Source: Pigmentiphaga kullae
Lineage (GTDB): Bacteria > Pseudomonadota > Gammaproteobacteria > Burkholderiales > Burkholderiaceae_B
Length of the DNA stretch: 64,000 bases
Assembly (NCBI RefSeq): GCF_004216695.1
Contig: NZ_SGXC01000001.1
Location: 2,728,001 to 2,792,000 of the forward strand
Reading direction: 5' to 3'
Every line of letters begins with the position of its first letter. Position 1 is the stretch's first letter. Position numbers and translations under genes: made by a program. The notes under the pieces were generated by a model. It ran no database searches. It was not told where the DNA came from and was given only the letters and a program-made list of their open reading frames with translations. Positions 60,314 to 64,000 of this stretch are shown here, one piece after another.

Positions 60314-61189
60314 ATGCTGCTTTGCCGCTTCGACGCGAACCGGCTCGGACTGGTGGAAGGGGATCGGGTCCGCGACGTCACGCCCGCCCTGGCCATACTG
60401 CCCGCCCACACCTACCCGCTGCCGTCTTTCGACCCGCTGATCGCCAACCTGGACGCGGTACAGCGATGCATACGCGATCTGTTGCCCGGGGCGCCCAGCG
60501 TGCCGCTCAAGGACGTGTCCCTGTTGAGTCCGGTGGCCAGTCCCGGGAAGATCGTCGCGGCGCCGGTCAACTACCTGAAGCACCTGGACGAAGCCCGGGG
60601 CGACGCGCAAATCCACCACCGCAACCAGGTCGGCGAAATCCAGCGTGTGGGCCTGTTCCTGAAGGCCACCAGTTCCCTGGTCGGTCCGGCCGCGGGCGTC
60701 GCGCTCAAGCATCCCGACCGCCGCAACGACCACGAAGCCGAGGTCGTGGTCGTCATCGGCCGGCGCGGCCGCGACATTCCCGCCGCGCGCGCCCACGAGT
60801 ACATCGCGGGCTATTGCGTGGGGCTGGACATGACCACCCGTGGGCCGGAGGAGCGCAGCCTGCGCAAATCCATCGACACCTACTCGGTCCTGGGGCCGTG
60901 GATGGCGACGCCGGACGAAGTGCCGGACCCGGCCAACCTGGATTTCTGGCTGACCGTGAACGGCCAGCCGCGCCAGCGGGCCAATACCCGGGATCTCGTG
61001 CTGGGGATTCCCGAGCTGATCGAGCTGGCCTCGTCGTTCTATACGCTGCATCCCGGCGACCTGTTGTACACGGGGACGCCGGAAGGCGTTGGGCCGGTCG
61101 AGGCGGGCGACGTCATCGACGTCGAGGTGGCGGGCGTGGGCCGGATGACGGTGGCCGTGCGCCAGGCGCAGGCGGGAGACCCGGCATGA
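60314..61189 (+). CDS. Fumarylacetoacetate hydrolase-family enzyme (fumarylpyruvate/maleylpyruvate hydrolase)
   Basis: A 291-residue FAH-fold hydrolase. Metal-binding residues fall in DHEAEVVVVIG (Glu), and the GYCVGLDMTTRG and TGTPEGVGPVEAGD segments are characteristic. As first gene of a gentisate operon it should split the ring-cleavage product into pyruvate and fumarate or maleate. No maleylpyruvate isomerase is seen nearby, so it may act directly on maleylpyruvate. AAGGAGA precedes the ATG. Confidence 0.88.
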   Translation: MLLCRFDANRLGLVEGDRVRDVTPALAILPAHTYPLPSFDPLIANLDAVQRCIRDLLPGAPSVPLKDVSLLSPVASPGKIVAAPVNYLKHLDEARGDAQIHHRNQVGEIQRVGLFLKATSSLVGPAAGVALKHPDRRNDHEAEVVVVIGRRGRDIPAARAHEYIAGYCVGLDMTTRGPEERSLRKSIDTYSVLGPWMATPDEVPDPANLDFWLTVNGQPRQRANTRDLVLGIPELIELASSFYTLHPGDLLYTGTPEGVGPVEAGDVIDVEVAGVGRMTVAVRQAQAGDPA

Positions 61190-62376
61190 GCGCGGACGAT
61201 ACTTCCCGGGTCCTGGTGTCGGGCGGCGGCATAGGCGGCCTGGCGGCGGCGCTGGCGCTGGCGCGCGCCGGACGCCCGGCGACGGTGTTCGAGCAGACCG
61301 AGACCTTCAAGGAAATCGGCGCCGGCATCCAGCTGGGCCCCAACGCCTTCCATACTTTCGATGCGCTGGGCATCACCGACAAGGTGAACCGGCTGGCTTC
61401 GTTTCCCGACGACATCGTCGCGATGGACGCGCTGTCCGGCGAACGGCTGGTGCAATTGCCTGTCGCCCGCCTGTTTCCGCAGCGCTTCGGCCGGCCCTAC
61501 GGACTGATCCACCGTGCGGACCTGCATGCGATCCTGCTGGAAGCCTGCCGGGAAAGCGGGCGCGTCACGCTGCATGCCGCCACCAAGGTGCAGGACCACG
61601 AGGAAACGCCGGATGGCGTCGTGGTCCGTACCCATCAAGGGCAAACGTACTCCGGCGCGGCGCTGATCGGCGCCGACGGGCTCTGGTCCACCCTCCGCGC
61701 GGGCATCGTGGGCGACGGCAAGCCCCGCGTCTCGGGCCACATCGCCTACCGCGCGGTGCTGCGCGCCGACGAGGTGCCGGACAGCAACCGGCTGAACGCC
61801 ATGGTGGTGTGGATGGGGCCCAAGTATCACCTGGTCCACTATCCCTTGCGGGGCAACGAGCTGTTCAACCTGGTGGCGGTGTTCCACAGCGATCGCTACG
61901 AGGACGGCTGGGACACCTACGGCGACCCGGAGGAACTGCACCTGCGCTTCCAGGGCGCGCATCCCCTGGTCCTGGGCATGCTCGAGAAGATCGAATCCTG
62001 GCGCATGTGGGTGTTGTGCGACCGCGAGCCGGTGGCCAACTGGAGCAAGGGGCGGGTCACGCTGCTGGGCGATGCCGCGCATCCGATGCTGCAATACCTG
62101 GCGCAGGGCGCCTGCATGGCCATGGAAGACGCCGTGTGCCTGGCCGGCAAGGTGCAGGCCCACCGGGGCGACATGGCCGCCGCGTTCCTGGACTACCAGC
62201 AGGCACGCTACCTGCGCACCGCCCGCACGCAGTTGACGGCGCGGCTCTACGGCCATGCCTACCACGCCGCGGGCGCCACGCGCGACCTGCGCAATGCGTT
62301 CCTGGGCGCCAGGACGGCGGAGCAGACCATGGAAAGCATGGCCTGGATGTACGACCCGAAGGAGATTCCGCGATGA
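61186..62376 (+). CDS. 3-Hydroxybenzoate 6-monooxygenase
   Basis: A 396-residue group A flavin hydroxylase giving gentisate (2,5-dihydroxybenzoate). FAD motifs are SGGGIGGLAAALALARAG, LIGADGLWSTLRA and GDAAHPMLQYLAQGACMAMED; the stretch KYHLVHYPLRGNELFNLVAVF is also typical. Start and stop both overlap neighbours by four bases (ATGA), indicating tight coupling with the FAH-type and gentisate dioxygenase genes. Salicylate 5-hydroxylation is an alternative reaction of related enzymes. Confidence 0.9.
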   Translation: MSADDTSRVLVSGGGIGGLAAALALARAGRPATVFEQTETFKEIGAGIQLGPNAFHTFDALGITDKVNRLASFPDDIVAMDALSGERLVQLPVARLFPQRFGRPYGLIHRADLHAILLEACRESGRVTLHAATKVQDHEETPDGVVVRTHQGQTYSGAALIGADGLWSTLRAGIVGDGKPRVSGHIAYRAVLRADEVPDSNRLNAMVVWMGPKYHLVHYPLRGNELFNLVAVFHSDRYEDGWDTYGDPEELHLRFQGAHPLVLGMLEKIESWRMWVLCDREPVANWSKGRVTLLGDAAHPMLQYLAQGACMAMEDAVCLAGKVQAHRGDMAAAFLDYQQARYLRTARTQLTARLYGHAYHAAGATRDLRNAFLGARTAEQTMESMAWMYDPKEIPR

Positions 62377-63404
62377 CGGACGACATGCGCGCGCGGCGCG
62401 AGGCGTTCTACGGCCGCATCGACGCCAGCCATTGCACGCCGCTGTGGGAAGTGCTGCACGGCCTGATCACCCCTACGCCGTCCACGCCCTGCCAGCCTTG
62501 CCATTGGCCTTGGGAAACCATGTGGCCTTACCTGCGGGACGCGGGCGGCCTGATCAGCGCAGAAGAGGCCGAGCGCCGGGTCCTGGTGCTGGAGAACCCG
62601 GGGTTGCGCGGGCGGTCCCGCATCACGCACAGCCTGTATGCGGGGCTGCAGCTCATCCTGCCCGGCGAGGTGGCGCCGCCGCATCGCCACTCGCAGTCGG
62701 CCATGCGTTTCGTCCTGCAGGGCAAGGGCGCCTATACGGCGGTGGACGGACGCCGGATCGCGATGGAGGAGGGGGACTTCGTCATCACCCCGTCGTGGGC
62801 CTTCCATGACCACGGCAATCCTTCCGACGAGCCCATGGTCTGGCTGGACGGGCTGGACGTGCCCATCGTGGAACTGTTCGACGCGCAATTCATGGAGAAG
62901 GGCGAGGCCGCGCCGTCGGGGCAGGGCGGCGATGGCGCGGACAACCTGGCGGCCTTCGGCGCGACGATGAAGCCGGTGGGTTTCGAGCCGGCCAGCCGGA
63001 CCTCGCCGCTGTGCTGGTACCCGTACGCGCGCAGCCGCGAGGCCTTGCTGGCCTTCGCGCGGTCGCAGGCGCCGCATCCGTGCTGGGGCCACAAGCTGCA
63101 ATACGTCAACCCCGTCACCGGCGGGTGGCCCATGCCGACCATGGGTACGTTCCTGCAGTACCTGCCGGCCGGTTTCGACGGCGCGGCCTATCGTTCGACC
63201 GACGCCACCGTCTATGCCGTGCGGGAAGGCAGCGGGACGTGCCGCATAGGCGGACGGGAACTGCGCTTTGGCCAGCGCGACGTGTTCGTCTGCCCGTCAT
63301 GGATGCCCTACACCCTGCATGCGGATGCCGATACCGTCCTGTTCAGTTTCTCGGACCGGCCGGCGCAGCAGAGCCTGGACATCTGGCGCGAGCAGGCGGG
63401 CTGA
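62373..63404 (+). CDS. Gentisate 1,2-dioxygenase
   Basis: A 343-residue bicupin iron(II) dioxygenase cleaving gentisate to maleylpyruvate. The active N-terminal cupin carries iron ligands His104 and His106 (PPHRHSQSAMRFVLQGKG) and His145 (SWAFHDHGN). The C-terminal cupin (GSGTCRIGGRELRFGQRD-type segment, then FVCPSWMPYTLHAD) has lost most metal ligands, as usual in this family. Length matches the roughly 345 residues of known members. Last gene of the operon, convergent with a LysR gene. Confidence 0.93.
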   Translation: MTDDMRARREAFYGRIDASHCTPLWEVLHGLITPTPSTPCQPCHWPWETMWPYLRDAGGLISAEEAERRVLVLENPGLRGRSRITHSLYAGLQLILPGEVAPPHRHSQSAMRFVLQGKGAYTAVDGRRIAMEEGDFVITPSWAFHDHGNPSDEPMVWLDGLDVPIVELFDAQFMEKGEAAPSGQGGDGADNLAAFGATMKPVGFEPASRTSPLCWYPYARSREALLAFARSQAPHPCWGHKLQYVNPVTGGWPMPTMGTFLQYLPAGFDGAAYRSTDATVYAVREGSGTCRIGGRELRFGQRDVFVCPSWMPYTLHADADTVLFSFSDRPAQQSLDIWREQAG

Positions 63405-63413
63405 GGGCCGCGG

Positions 63414-64000
63414 TCACATCGCGACCGCGGCGCGTTCGAACAAGGTGGACAGATAGGCCGCCGCCGGCGTCAAGGGTACGCCGGCGCGCGAGATCTGCAC
63501 GATGTCCGGGCCCTCGATGTGCTCGCGCACCGGGATGGCCTCGATCACCCCTTCGAACAGGCGGGCCTGCAGCCACTGCCGCGGCAGCATGGCGAGCGCA
63601 TCGGTCGAGCTGAGCAGCGCCGCCACGCCCACCATGGATTCGGCCTGGGTCATGGGCACCGGCGGGGGCAGCCCCTGGCTGGCGAAGGCATCCTCGAACT
63701 CCGCTTCCACCCGTTCGCGCACGCCCGTCAGGACCCAGTCCTCGCCGACCAGTTCGGCCAGGCTGGTGGCATGGCGCCGGGGGTGGCCCTTGCGGCCCAC
63801 GACCACCCGCTCGTTGTGGAACAGCAGGTCGACCTTGTAGCCGTCGCCGATGGGGCGCGCGGGCCGGGGGCCGATGAAGAAATCCAGGGTGCCGTCCTGC
63901 AGGCGGCCTTCCAGCATGGAGAAGAAGCCTTCCATCATGCGCAGCCGCACGCCGGGATATTTCTTGCGAAAGCCCTGGTGCGCCTGGGCCGCCATGACCA
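63414..64000 (-). CDS. LysR-family regulator, 5' end beyond window
   Basis: About 195 residues of a LysR effector-binding domain, from the first lobe (KKYPGVRLRMMEGFFSMLEG) to the C-terminus. The helix-turn-helix part lies past base 64000; an internal ATG at 63995 is not the start. Parts such as GTLDFFIGPRP and ALLSSTDALAMLPRQWL resemble regulators of the CbbR/GbpR type. It is convergent with the gentisate dioxygenase gene, nine bases between stops, so it probably controls genes to the right. Confidence 0.85.
   Translation of the reverse strand, partial: VMAAQAHQGFRKKYPGVRLRMMEGFFSMLEGRLQDGTLDFFIGPRPARPIGDGYKVDLLFHNERVVVGRKGHPRRHATSLAELVGEDWVLTGVRERVEAEFEDAFASQGLPPPVPMTQAESMVGVAALLSSTDALAMLPRQWLQARLFEGVIEAIPVREHIEGPDIVQISRAGVPLTPAAAYLSTLFERAAVAM

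Noticed and set aside
1-64000. CRISPR arrays, rRNA or complete tRNA genes
   Set aside because: No regular spacer-repeat array, rRNA core sequence or full tRNA cloverleaf was found on reading the sequence.

Overview
The window looks like a chromosomal segment of a soil or host-associated betaproteobacterium of the Alcaligenaceae (Bordetella/Achromobacter type). This rests on gene content: five complete Bug (TctC-type) solute receptors plus a sixth remnant, many small LysR/IclR-controlled aromatic catabolic clusters, and a FecI-FecR-FecA iron locus. The genus is an inference. No rRNA, intact tRNA, CRISPR array or intact insertion sequence was seen.

Left part (1-40.7 kb): base composition looks lower in G+C than the right part, and the stretch ends at a P4-type tyrosine integrase (39339-40529) next to what looks like the 3' end of a tRNA-Ser. 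I read it as an integrated, partly decayed genomic island. It opens with a truncated phosphoethanolamine transferase and a heavy-metal-type two-component system. Next come four gene stumps packed into 1.2 kb (mntP, radC, lysR, GNAT) at 3.6-4.8 kb. Catabolic cluster A (4.8-20.2 kb) has a LysR regulator, a cupin, two flavin-reductase-type proteins, a complete branched-chain-type ABC importer, an HpaB-like monooxygenase, an alpha/beta C-C hydrolase, a CynX/NimT-type MFS carrier, a VanA-like Rieske oxygenase, a Bug protein and an FAD monooxygenase. After a scarred zone at 20.2-22.2 kb, cluster B (22.2-35.3 kb) encodes a phthalate-dioxygenase-like oxygenase and its reductase, a Gfo/Idh/MocA dehydrogenase, a DesZ/LigB-like extradiol dioxygenase, a LigJ-like hydratase and three RraA/LigK-like proteins, with two tandem Bug receptors, a porin and IclR and LysR regulators. 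Together these could carry an aromatic acid through ring cleavage towards pyruvate and oxaloacetate. A metal-ion block follows (CDF exporter, zinc-ribbon protein, MgtC-like protein), then a frameshifted radC and the integrase.

Right part (40.8-64 kb), probably core or older chromosome: an arsenic operon (arsR, arsC of LMW-phosphatase type, acr3, arsC of glutaredoxin type, arsH); an IclR-Bug-FAD monooxygenase set with tandem operators; a TetR gene divergent from a sulfite dehydrogenase pair (SoxC-like molybdoenzyme and cytochrome c) with a perfect 24-bp palindrome between them; an iron-uptake operon (fecI, fecR, TonB receptor, PepSY protein) with a Fur-box-like site; and a TauE-type exporter.

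The last 8 kb carry two routes for 3-hydroxybenzoate. One is a MobA-like 4-monooxygenase leading to protocatechuate. The other is a tightly overlapping operon of a fumarylacetoacetate-hydrolase-type enzyme, a 3-hydroxybenzoate 6-monooxygenase and a gentisate 1,2-dioxygenase. Between them lie a LysR regulator and two hemerythrin-like proteins. A LysR gene is cut by the right edge.
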